A stretch of 5,237 nucleotides of DNA from Spirochaetota bacterium. Its GTDB lineage: Bacteria > Spirochaetota > JAGLSM01 > JAKPMW01. Shown piece after piece: positions 1-5,237 of this stretch (positions are counted from its first letter, which is position 1; each line of letters begins with the position of its first letter). The notes below the pieces were generated by a model. That model was given only the letters and a program-made list of their open reading frames with translations. It had not been told where the DNA came from and made no database searches. The stretch is from assembly GCA_029548715.1 (NCBI GenBank), contig JAKPMW010000395.1, forward strand, positions 1 through 5,237, given 5' to 3'. The position numbers and the translations under genes are program-made.

Positions 1-225
1 ATCTGCCGCATCTCCTGCAGACACGACAAAACTGCGCCTGACGCATATATGCTATCAGTCACAAAAATAGCGGGAAGCTGTTCAAAAAGCAAAAATTTTC
101 GCTCCAATCGCGCCCAGGAGGCATGAGGCCTGTTCCCCATTACAACCTGACCGCAGCCAGGGCACACCCTCGATAAGGCAAATCCCTTCCCGGCGCGGCT
201 CCCCGTTCATTTGTATATTTTCGTG
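1..225. other. uvrC upstream region with no confident gene
   Basis: This stretch is more AT-rich than the rest of the window. I see no convincing -35/-10 pair and no copy of the CTACA-N4-TGTAG repeat found at lexA. It contains a perfect 10-bp palindrome, GCATATATGC, at 43-52, and a near-perfect 16-bp palindrome at 88-103 (AGC-N-AAAATTTT-N-GCT). The plus strand is open from the left edge in two frames, ending at a TAG at 67-69 or a TGA at 124-126, so the 3' end of an upstream gene is possible. The minus strand also has one open frame running off the left edge. None of these frames shows the strong G/C third-position bias of the neighbouring genes. Confidence 0.5.
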
Positions 226-2043
226 ATGAGTGAGACCATGCCGCTTGACGAGCGAATCCGGACCCTGCCCGAACTGCCCGGCGTCTACCTGATGAAGGGC
301 GCTGACGGGCGAATCCTCTATATCGGAAAAGCCAAGCGGCTGAAACGGCGGGTCGCCTCGTACTTCAACAAGACCCAGGACTCGGCCAAGACGCGGGCCC
401 TTGTCCAGCAAATCAGCAGCATCGAATACATCGTGGCCGGGAGCGAAAACGAAGCCCTCCTGATCGAAGCCAACCTCATCAAGGAGCACACCCCCCGCTA
501 CAACATCCAGCTCAGGGACTCAAAGCGCTACCCCTGGCTTGCCGTCAGCATCGGCGAGGACTTCCCCCGGTTTTTCAAGACCCGAACAGCCGGCGACCCG
601 GGAATCAGGACATTCGGCCCCTGGCCAAATGTCTCCGTGATCCGCAACACCATCGCCCTGCTGCACAGGCTCTTTCGCTTCAGGTATTGCAGAAAACGCC
701 TTTCGGAGGGGGTCCTCCTCCCTCCGGTCTGCTTTTACTACCACATCAAGCGCTGCCCCGGACCCTGCGAAGGCCACATCAGCCGGAGCGAGTACCAGGC
801 CACCATTGCACGCGCGATCCTCTTTCTCGAGGGCAAGCATGACGATCTGATCCAGCAGCTTGAGGAACAGATGCGGAGCCATGCACGTGCGCTTGAGTTT
901 GAAAAGGCGGCCGCGATTCGTGATCAGCTTGCCGCCATAGCCGAAGCCAGCATGGTACAGGCTGTTCACAGGGTCACGGAGGAAGGGGCAACCGGCGAGA
1001 TTGACATTGCCGCCATGGCAGAACACTCCGGCATGGCCGCCTTTGCCCTGCTGGAGATCCGCAATGGGAAACTGGTCGCCCAGCACCTGTACCTTGAGGA
1101 AGATGCCGCTGTCAAACCCGAACTCTTTATCCAGTTTTTACGGGCGCATATCATGCGGGATGAGGAAAGCGGGAAGACGACGCCCCCCCTGCTCACCCCC
1201 GGGGGCGCACTCGACGAGGAACACCTCAGTGAAGGGAAATTCATGGACCGTCCGCTTGTGTCCGCAGAGACGGCCGATCCCGGACTCAGGCGCCTTCTGG
1301 CCCAGGCCGGGGCCAATGCCGCCCTGGCCCTGGACGAGCAGGTCTCCCGCAGGCTCTATGCCGACGGCCTGGCTGATATCCAGAAACTCCTTGAACTCCC
1401 CGCCCTCCCCCGCAACATCGAGGCCTTTGACATCGCAAACACGGCCGGCGAGGCAAACGTCGCCGCCTGTGTTCACTTTACCGATGGCCGGCCGGACAAG
1501 AAGCACTACCGGAAGTTCAGTATCCTCTCGGTCGAGGGGCAGGACGACTTTGCCTCGATACGGGAAGCTGTCGGGCGCAGATACCAGCGGCTGGCCAACG
1601 AGGGAAAGGACCTGCCGGATCTCGTCCTGATTGACGGAGGGAAGGGGCAACTCAACGCAGCCATTGAGGCCATCCAGGCCCTCGGACTTGACCATCTCCG
1701 TCTGGCCGCACTCGCAAAAAAAGAGGAGCTGATCCATCTTCCCGGAAAAGGCGAACCCCTTGTCCTTGACCGGCATCGTTTTGCCCTCCGCCTTCTGCAG
1801 AGTGTGCGCGACGAAGTCCACCGCTACGTCAACAGCTTTCATGCGCAGCAACGGGGCGGGGCCCGGCGCCGGTCAGCTCTTGAGGACATCCCGGGGATCG
1901 GCCCGATCCTGCGCAAAAAGCTCCTCACGCGTTTTGGATCACTGGATGCGGTCCGCGCCGCAGCGGAGGATGACCTCAGCGAGACCCTCGGAAGCCGGGC
2001 ACGGGCCAGGGCTCTCCTGCAACACCTGCACAAGACTGAGTAA
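226..2043 (+). CDS. uvrC: UvrC, excinuclease ABC subunit C
   Basis: UvrC is the nuclease of nucleotide excision repair. It joins the UvrB-DNA complex at a lesion and cuts on both sides of it, in the cytoplasm. The product is 605 residues from the ATG at 226, close to the usual ~610. Domains in order: GIY-YIG nuclease at about 15-95 (GVY 19-21, LYIGKA 31-36, catalytic Glu81); a four-cysteine group C155, C169, C177, C181; UVR motif at about 208-238, which contacts UvrB; RNase H-like nuclease with expected catalytic residues D402, D440 or D441, D470 and H532; and tandem helix-hairpin-helix at about 551-605 (IPGIGP at 555-560). Both active sites look intact. The start is uncertain: in-frame TTG 211, GTG 223, ATG 226 and ATG 238 all precede the conserved region, and none has a good Shine-Dalgarno. 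The gene stands alone on the plus strand, convergent with holA, and no LexA-like box is visible upstream. Family identity is very secure. Confidence 0.97.
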   Translation: MSETMPLDERIRTLPELPGVYLMKGADGRILYIGKAKRLKRRVASYFNKTQDSAKTRALVQQISSIEYIVAGSENEALLIEANLIKEHTPRYNIQLRDSKRYPWLAVSIGEDFPRFFKTRTAGDPGIRTFGPWPNVSVIRNTIALLHRLFRFRYCRKRLSEGVLLPPVCFYYHIKRCPGPCEGHISRSEYQATIARAILFLEGKHDDLIQQLEEQMRSHARALEFEKAAAIRDQLAAIAEASMVQAVHRVTEEGATGEIDIAAMAEHSGMAAFALLEIRNGKLVAQHLYLEEDAAVKPELFIQFLRAHIMRDEESGKTTPPLLTPGGALDEEHLSEGKFMDRPLVSAETADPGLRRLLAQAGANAALALDEQVSRRLYADGLADIQKLLELPALPRNIEAFDIANTAGEANVAACVHFTDGRPDKKHYRKFSILSVEGQDDFASIREAVGRRYQRLANEGKDLPDLVLIDGGKGQLNAAIEAIQALGLDHLRLAALAKKEELIHLPGKGEPLVLDRHRFALRLLQSVRDEVHRYVNSFHAQQRGGARRRSALEDIPGIGPILRKKLLTRFGSLDAVRAAAEDDLSETLGSRARARALLQHLHKTE

Positions 2044-2080
2044 TAGCGGGACGGCCTGTCCGCTGCCGCAGCCCGTACCC

Positions 2081-2105
2081 GTTCGGGCGCTACCTGCGCC
2101 CGGAC
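2081..2105. terminator. Strong hairpin at the uvrC/holA convergent junction
   Basis: The arms GTTCGGGCGC (2081-2090) and GCGCCCGGAC (2096-2105) form a 10-bp stem, with one G-U pair in the plus-strand RNA, around the 5-nt loop TACCT. The stem overlaps the last codons of holA, and the holA stop codon (2090-2092) lies at the base of the loop. It starts 38 bases after the uvrC stop. Two weaker hairpins precede it: 2046-2063 (6 bp with one bulge) and GCCCG/CGGGC at 2071-2088, the latter competing for the same bases. No T-run follows on either strand, so this is not a classical intrinsic terminator. A bidirectional transcription barrier or 3'-end stabilising structure is the inferred role. Confidence 0.45.
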
Positions 2106-3100
2106 CGGTCCCTGACTGCCAGCACCCGGGCAATGGCAAGCATGACCAGCTCCAGACGCAATCCCGCAACATGGGCCGGCTCGCTCTTGAGCTTCAGGTC
2201 CAGCCAGGCAATTCTCCGGATGACCCCTGCAAGCGAAACCGGCCTCCAGCCACCTGCCTGCCGCTGAACCTCGCGAAACGCCATTGGCTGCACCCCGAGA
2301 GCGGCCTGGGTGCGCTGCCCCCCGGCCACATAGCGCCAGAGAAGTTCGGCCTGGCGCATGAGCATGATCTGGATATAGACCGGACTCTCTCCTTCGGCCA
2401 GCAGTTCGCGAATCTGCTTCTGGACCCTGACCACGTCACCGGTAAAGCAGGCCCCGATGCAGTCAAACACATCGGCGCCCTTCTGCTCCCCGACCACCCA
2501 GGCAGCATCGGCCAGCGAAAACCCCTTGCCGGAAAACCTGTTGGCAAGGATCTGGATCGTCTGCTCAATCAGCGCCATGTTTCGCCCGCATGAATCAACA
2601 AGGAACTCGCCAAAGCCGGACGGGATCTCCAGCCGGTATTCATGGGACGCCTTCTTCTCGGCCCATGGCGCCAGCCGGTCTTCAAAGAGATCCCAAAAAA
2701 CCTCGATCCGCCCCACCTTTTCGCAGGCCCGCTCCAGGGGAGCAGAAAATTTGCCCTTGGGCTTCTCGCTCATCAGGACAAGCAGCGTTGACTCAAGCGG
2801 CGCGGCAAGATAGCCCTCAAGCTGCTGGCGCGGAAGCTTTTCGGCTTCCTGGACGATGACCGCCTTTTTTCCTCCGAAAAACGGATATGTACTCATTTCG
2901 CTGAAAATGTCATCCATCCTGGCATCACCCGCAAAAAACATGCAGCGTGCCGGATTGTTCTGCTCGTCGGCAATTTCATGCGCGGCAAGGATTTCGCGAA
3001 CCCGCTCACGCTTGGTCACCTTTTCCGGGCCGAGCAAAAGCCAGACCGAACACGAAGCCAGCCCCCTGGCCGGCCTTGCTGCTGAGGTTTTTTCTGCCAT
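2090..3100 (-). CDS. holA: HolA, DNA polymerase III delta subunit
   Basis: The delta subunit of the DNA polymerase III clamp loader opens the beta sliding clamp so that it can be loaded onto primed DNA. The product is 336 residues, close to the 343 of E. coli. The N-terminal region (WLLLGPEKVTKRERVREIL, about 20-38) matches the delta start, where a degenerate P-loop position is followed by a helix. The segment STYPFFGGKKAVIVQEAEKL (about 69-88) is the typical 'factor switching/clamp-contact' stretch of delta. The C-terminal helical collar region includes VFDCIGACFTGD and the helix IQIMLMRQAELLW. No Walker A motif is present, as expected for delta. The ATG is preceded by AGGAG with 6-nt spacing. 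The gene lies 93 bp downstream of the LptE-like lipoprotein gene on the same strand, a neighbourhood I associate with lptE-holA pairs in proteobacteria. It is probably the last gene of the lexA transcript. Confidence 0.9.
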   Translation of the reverse strand: MAEKTSAARPARGLASCSVWLLLGPEKVTKRERVREILAAHEIADEQNNPARCMFFAGDARMDDIFSEMSTYPFFGGKKAVIVQEAEKLPRQQLEGYLAAPLESTLLVLMSEKPKGKFSAPLERACEKVGRIEVFWDLFEDRLAPWAEKKASHEYRLEIPSGFGEFLVDSCGRNMALIEQTIQILANRFSGKGFSLADAAWVVGEQKGADVFDCIGACFTGDVVRVQKQIRELLAEGESPVYIQIMLMRQAELLWRYVAGGQRTQAALGVQPMAFREVQRQAGGWRPVSLAGVIRRIAWLDLKLKSEPAHVAGLRLELVMLAIARVLAVRDRSGRR

Positions 3101-3106
3101 TCAGAA

Positions 3107-3111
3107 CTCCT
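3107..3111 (-). promoter_or_regulatory. holA ribosome binding site
   Basis: AGGAG on the minus strand lies 6 nt before the holA ATG and fixes that start. A TGA at 3101-3103 directly abuts the ATG (TGAATG). This stop ends an open stretch in the same frame, so ribosomes translating that stretch, if there are any, could re-initiate at holA. Confidence 0.75.
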
Positions 3112-3193
3112 GTATGATCCGCATGCACAACCCGCCCTGCCGGTCCATTTCCCGCTGCACCCTGCACTCACCCGCAAGCGCCACAAGAAACCG

Positions 3194-3898
3194 TCACGGG
3201 CCGCTCTTTCCAGCGGGAGTCTCATTGGTCAGCCCCTGCAAGGCATCATCGATCCCGTCGTTGTTTTTATCCCTGTTGGCCCTCGGCTTCCCGATCAGGA
3301 TGCCGTTTGAGTCCGTATCGGGAAGGTGTTCGTACCCAAACAGCGGATTGTAGCGGGGGGGCTTGCCCGACATGCACCAGTCGACAATCCAGGCGGAGAT
3401 CTGGTCAGCCATGTTTTCGGAAACCGTCTCAAGATCGGCAACCGGCGCGGTAACCAGTTGAACCTGACGGACCCCGGTCAGCCGGGAGCGGTCCAGAAGT
3501 GGACTCTTTCGCCTGGTATCACGAAAACTGAATTCGACCTCACAACACCAGCGGGCCCGGTCGACCTTGCCGTCAGCACTTCTGCTGACCGGCTCGAGAA
3601 AGATCCGCTCAACCCTGACCTCGATCAGTCCGTCAGCCAGGGGGAGCTCGTCAACCGGATACACCTTGCGCTGGGACGAGAGGAGACGGACAATCTCGCG
3701 TGTCATCCGCGCAGCCATGCGGCCCGCATCAGCCGGTGCCATGACCGAAAAGACGTACACCGCCTTGAGGTCATCGGGAACAAAATCAGGATGCCTTGAC
3801 GGAGCAGTTGCGCACGCGGCGAAGATGAAACAGGCAAGGACTGAGCCCGCCACCCGGCCCGGCCCGGCACATCTACTCAGTATCCGCGCCGCCACCAT
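3194..3898 (-). CDS. LptE-like outer-membrane lipoprotein with calcium-loop-like tail
   Basis: This is probably an LPS-assembly lipoprotein of the LptE type, the plug of the LptD outer-membrane translocon, but the match is weak. The product is 234 residues. A signal peptide (hydrophobic 18-28) ends in FIFAAC, giving lipid attachment at Cys29; Cys23 is a less likely alternative. Residues about 43-173 follow the LptE pattern: a 'VYVFSV' strand, a helix with REIVRLL, then 'GLIEVRVERIFLEPVS' and 'VEFSFRDTRRKSPLLDRSRLTGV', and a final helix ending 'ISAWIVDW'. The classic 'CGY.F' after the lipid Cys is missing. The tail (about 180-234) is extra and holds DTDSNG (194-199) and DKNNDGIDD (210-218), which resemble thrombospondin type 3 or dockerin calcium loops. 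GGAGG is only 3 nt from the ATG but 6 nt from the next codon, GTG, at 3893-3895, so GTG may be the true start. The gene begins 32 bp after the lexA stop. It could instead be an unrelated envelope lipoprotein. Confidence 0.6.
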   Translation of the reverse strand: MVAARILSRCAGPGRVAGSVLACFIFAACATAPSRHPDFVPDDLKAVYVFSVMAPADAGRMAARMTREIVRLLSSQRKVYPVDELPLADGLIEVRVERIFLEPVSRSADGKVDRARWCCEVEFSFRDTRRKSPLLDRSRLTGVRQVQLVTAPVADLETVSENMADQISAWIVDWCMSGKPPRYNPLFGYEHLPDTDSNGILIGKPRANRDKNNDGIDDALQGLTNETPAGKSGP

Positions 3899-3901
3899 CC
3901 G

Positions 3902-3906
3902 CCTCC
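3902..3906 (-). promoter_or_regulatory. RBS of the LptE-like gene, start-deciding
   Basis: GGAGG on the minus strand lies in the 32-bp gap after lexA. It is 3 nt from the ATG at 3896-3898 and 6 nt from the following GTG at 3893-3895. The spacing favours the GTG, which would shorten the product by one residue. Confidence 0.6.
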
Positions 3907-3930
3907 GAATTCAATCTGGCACTCTCCAGC

Positions 3931-4539
3931 CTACTGGATCCGTCTAAAAACCCAGACAACCTTTCCCACGATATCCACCCCGGAAAACCTCATCGGGGAG
4001 TACTCGGGATTTTCAGGCTGGAGCATGATCCCGCCCGATCGCCTGAAGAATCTCTTGATCGTAGCCTCGTTTTCGATGAGGGCCACCACGATATCGCCAT
4101 CATCCGCGTGAGACTGCATCCGTACCAGTGCCAGATCACCATTGTGGATCCCGGCACCGATCATGCTGTCCCCACGCACCCTGAGGGCAAAGACCTCGCT
4201 CTGCTCACCGATCAGCGCCTTCGGGAGATAAAATTCTTCCTCAACGTTTTGCTCGGCCAGAATCGGCAGCCCGGCCGATGTGGAACCCATCAGCGGTACC
4301 CGAAGCATCGCATCATTGGCCATGGGAATGCGGTCCATAATCTCGATCGCGCGGGATTTTGAGGATGAACACTTGATAAACCCCTTGCGCTCAATGGCCT
4401 TGAGGTGATCGTAGGCCCCCTTGACCGAGATCTCGAAATTTTCGCCGATCTCCCTGACTGTCGGGGGAAAACCCTGCCGCTCGATCCGGGCAACGATGAA
4501 CTCGTACACTTCCTGCTGCTTTTTTGTCATTTGCTTCAT
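3931..4539 (-). CDS. lexA: LexA, SOS repressor and autoprotease
   Basis: LexA represses DNA-damage genes and is inactivated by RecA-stimulated self-cleavage. The product is 202 residues, the same length as E. coli LexA. The N-terminal winged helix-turn-helix covers about 1-66 (QQEVYEFI, FPPTVREIG, then recognition helix 38-48, SVKGAYDHLKA). The S24 peptidase domain is complete: cleavage site Ala89-Gly90 (GSTSAGLPI), catalytic Ser125 (RGDSM) and catalytic Lys162 (ATIKRF). Aligned to E. coli, the base-contacting recognition-helix positions differ (Asn41 to Lys40, Ala42 to Gly41, Glu44 to Tyr43, Glu45 to Asp44), which predicts a different operator. AGAGG lies 8 nt before the ATG. A second in-frame ATG (codon 4) is a less likely start. 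A strong promoter with an overlapping inverted repeat lies immediately upstream, implying autoregulation. It is the first gene of the probable lexA-lptE-like-holA transcript. Confidence 0.97.
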   Translation of the reverse strand: MKQMTKKQQEVYEFIVARIERQGFPPTVREIGENFEISVKGAYDHLKAIERKGFIKCSSSKSRAIEIMDRIPMANDAMLRVPLMGSTSAGLPILAEQNVEEEFYLPKALIGEQSEVFALRVRGDSMIGAGIHNGDLALVRMQSHADDGDIVVALIENEATIKRFFRRSGGIMLQPENPEYSPMRFSGVDIVGKVVWVFRRIQ

Positions 4540-4547
4540 AACGCATA

Positions 4548-4552
4548 CCTCT
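4548..4552 (-). promoter_or_regulatory. lexA ribosome binding site
   Basis: AGAGG on the minus strand lies 8 nt before the lexA ATG at 4537-4539. An out-of-frame ATG at 4544-4546 sits only 1 nt after it and is too close to be used. If transcription starts about 7 nt after the -10 box (near 4553), the leader is only about 13-14 nt long and the site lies at its very 5' end. Confidence 0.6.
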
Positions 4553-4559
4553 ACCGCAG

Positions 4560-4588
4560 ATTATACTACACTCCTGTAGGGCATTCAA
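4560..4588 (-). promoter_or_regulatory. lexA promoter (sigma-70 type)
   Basis: Read on the minus strand, there is a -35 box TTGAAT (4583-4588, four of six consensus bases), a spacer of exactly 17 bp, and a perfect -10 box TATAAT (4560-4565). It lies 21 bp upstream of the lexA start codon. The near-ideal geometry suggests a strong promoter, as expected for a gene whose product keeps it repressed. Confidence 0.8.
4566..4579. promoter_or_regulatory. Candidate LexA operator, CTACA-N4-TGTAG
   Basis: This is a perfect 5-bp inverted repeat with a 4-bp centre, CTACA-ctcc-TGTAG on the plus strand. It lies inside the 17-bp spacer of the lexA promoter and abuts the -10 box. A repressor bound here would block RNA polymerase. 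LexA usually represses its own gene, so LexA is the obvious candidate. The repeat is not the E. coli type (CTGT-N8-ACAG) or the Gram-positive type (GAAC-N4-GTTC). Confidence 0.65.
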
Positions 4589-4617
4589 GCGATTATTCAC
4601 GCGCGCGCAGGATCCAT

Positions 4618-4663
4618 CTGCACGCCCGCTGCCCTTTCGGGGAGCGGAACCGGGGGCACGCAG
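4618..4663 (-). terminator. Long stem-loop after the sigma-54 activator gene
   Basis: In the minus-strand RNA the outer arms CUGCGUGC and GCGUGCAG pair over 8 bp (two adjacent G-U pairs). An 8-nt bulge on one side is followed by an inner stem CCGCU/AGCGG and CCC/GGG around a small GA-rich loop. It starts 10 nt after the activator stop codon and ends about 30 bp before the lexA -35 box. It has no U-run, so it is either a non-canonical terminator or a 3'-end structure separating the activator transcript from lexA. Confidence 0.4.
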
Positions 4664-4673
4664 CCAGACCGGC

Positions 4674-5237
4674 TCATTCCTCACATTCGATTCCCAGCGC
4701 ATTGATCTTGCGATGGAGATTGCTGCGCTCGATCCCCAGAATCCTGGCGGTCTTGCTGATATTCATTCCGTTTTCACGCAGCTTCTTGAGAATGTACTCC
4801 TTTTCAAAGGCATCCCGTGCCGCCTTGAGACTGGCGTGGGACGACTCAAGCAGAGCCGTATCGGGCGACAGACCTCCCTGGGGAGCGCCTTCCCTGCGTT
4901 CAAGAAAGAATTTTTCCAGCCCCTGCCGGTCAATGGTTGTCCCCGGGAGCATGATGATGGCCCGCTCAACGACGTTTCGCAGCTCGCGGATGTTGCCCGG
5001 CCAGTCATGGGATTGCAACAGCCCGATCGCATCCTCTGTAAACACACAGGTCTCCCGCGCATTGACCCGGCAAAACCAGGACGAAAAATGACGGACAAGG
5101 TCTTCCATATCCTCGAGACGGTCCCTCAGGGCCGGCAGATGGACCGGGATGACATTGAGGCGGTAGAAGAGATCTTCTCGAAAATTACCCTTTGCGATCT
5201 CTTCACGCAGATCCTTGTTTGTCGCAGCGATCACCCG
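4674..5237 (-). CDS. Sigma-54-dependent Fis-type regulator, NtrX-like (partial, 5' end cut by window)
   Basis: This is the C-terminal 187 residues of an AAA+ activator that remodels sigma-54 RNA polymerase at -24/-12 promoters. It is open to the window edge, so the receiver or sensor domain and the Walker motifs lie outside. Visible parts, numbered from the edge: sensor I (RVIAATNKDL, 1-10); arginine-finger region (GNFREDLFYRLNVIPVHLP, 17-35); sensor II (WPGNIRELRN, 79-88, with Arg84); a linker at about 110-135; and a Fis-type helix-turn-helix at about 143-184 (FEKEYILKKL, then ISKTARILGIERSNLHRKI). The helix ending in 'GIERSNLHRKI' with the preceding 'ARDAFEKEYIL' is typical of NtrX-type response regulators, but without the N-terminus other NtrC-family members remain possible. 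A 134-bp gap holding a stem-loop and the lexA promoter separates it from lexA, so it is probably transcribed separately. Confidence 0.93.
   Translation of the reverse strand, partial: RVIAATNKDLREEIAKGNFREDLFYRLNVIPVHLPALRDRLEDMEDLVRHFSSWFCRVNARETCVFTEDAIGLLQSHDWPGNIRELRNVVERAIIMLPGTTIDRQGLEKFFLERREGAPQGGLSPDTALLESSHASLKAARDAFEKEYILKKLRENGMNISKTARILGIERSNLHRKINALGIECEE

Noticed and set aside
123..176. 17-codon ORF (ATG 123 to TAA 174-176) behind a perfect AGGAGG at 116-121
   Set aside because: The Shine-Dalgarno is only 1 nt from the ATG, too close for initiation, and the peptide (MRPVPHYNLTAARAHPR) has no leader-peptide features such as repeated codons or an attenuator hairpin.
214..219. 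TATATT as a -10 box for uvrC
   Set aside because: No -35-like hexamer lies 15-19 bp upstream (the bases there are GC-rich), and it would put the transcript start on the start codon.
82..489. 135-residue minus-strand ORF overlapping the start of uvrC
   Set aside because: Most of it is antisense to the well-supported uvrC GIY-YIG coding region; it has no recognisable domain.
1138..1851. Long antisense ORF of 237 residues inside uvrC
   Set aside because: Uninterrupted antisense frames are common in GC-rich coding DNA; the plus strand carries all catalytic motifs of the UvrC nuclease domain here.
4598..4609. 12-nt alternating purine-pyrimidine tract (CACGCGCGCGCA) as Z-DNA or a regulatory element
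   Set aside because: Short, easily produced by chance in GC-rich DNA, and not placed against the lexA promoter in an informative way.
4391..4702. Minus-strand ORF bridging the activator end and the start of lexA
   Set aside because: It overlaps both genes out of frame, covers the lexA promoter, and has no family resemblance.
1..5237. CRISPR array, insertion sequence, tRNA/rRNA or phage attachment site
   Set aside because: No regularly spaced repeats, terminal inverted repeats, transposase or integrase motifs, or tRNA cloverleaf were seen on either strand.

Overview
The window is a GC-rich chromosomal segment from a Gram-negative bacterium. It carries five protein genes: one on the plus strand (uvrC) and four on the minus strand, which read in the order sigma-54 activator (cut by the right edge) > lexA > LptE-like lipoprotein > holA and converge on uvrC. 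The NtrX-like activator tail and a lipoprotein gene beside holA suggest Desulfobacterota (former Deltaproteobacteria). This placement is an inference from gene families; there is no rRNA or other taxonomic marker.

Layout: positions 1-225 are a leader with no confident gene and two short palindromes. Positions 226-2043 are a complete uvrC (nucleotide excision repair nuclease). A compact convergent junction follows, with a strong hairpin at 2081-2105 overlapping the holA stop codon. Positions 2090-3100 are holA (DNA polymerase III delta, clamp loader). Positions 3101-3193 are a short gap that stays open in the frame of both flanking genes. Positions 3194-3898 encode a lipoprotein with an LptE-like core and an unusual Asp/Asn-rich, calcium-loop-like tail. 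Positions 3931-4539 are lexA, and 4540-4673 hold its promoter and a candidate operator. Positions 4674-5237 are the C-terminal part of a sigma-54-dependent, Fis-type regulator.

Genes working together: uvrC and lexA are DNA repair and SOS genes, and holA is a replication gene. lexA has a textbook sigma-70-type promoter (TTGAAT, 17 bp, TATAAT) whose spacer contains the inverted repeat CTACA-N4-TGTAG. This is the best candidate for a LexA autoregulatory operator, and it differs from the E. coli and Gram-positive LexA boxes. The gaps downstream of lexA are short (32 bp and 93 bp) and show no terminator, so the lipoprotein gene and holA may be co-transcribed with lexA and therefore respond to DNA damage.

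No mobile element, CRISPR array, tRNA or rRNA was seen. The most interesting items are the unusual lexA operator, the LptE-like protein with its metal-loop-like tail inside a lexA-holA cluster, and the stop-codon arrangement between that gene and holA. None of these amounts to a clearly new biological system.
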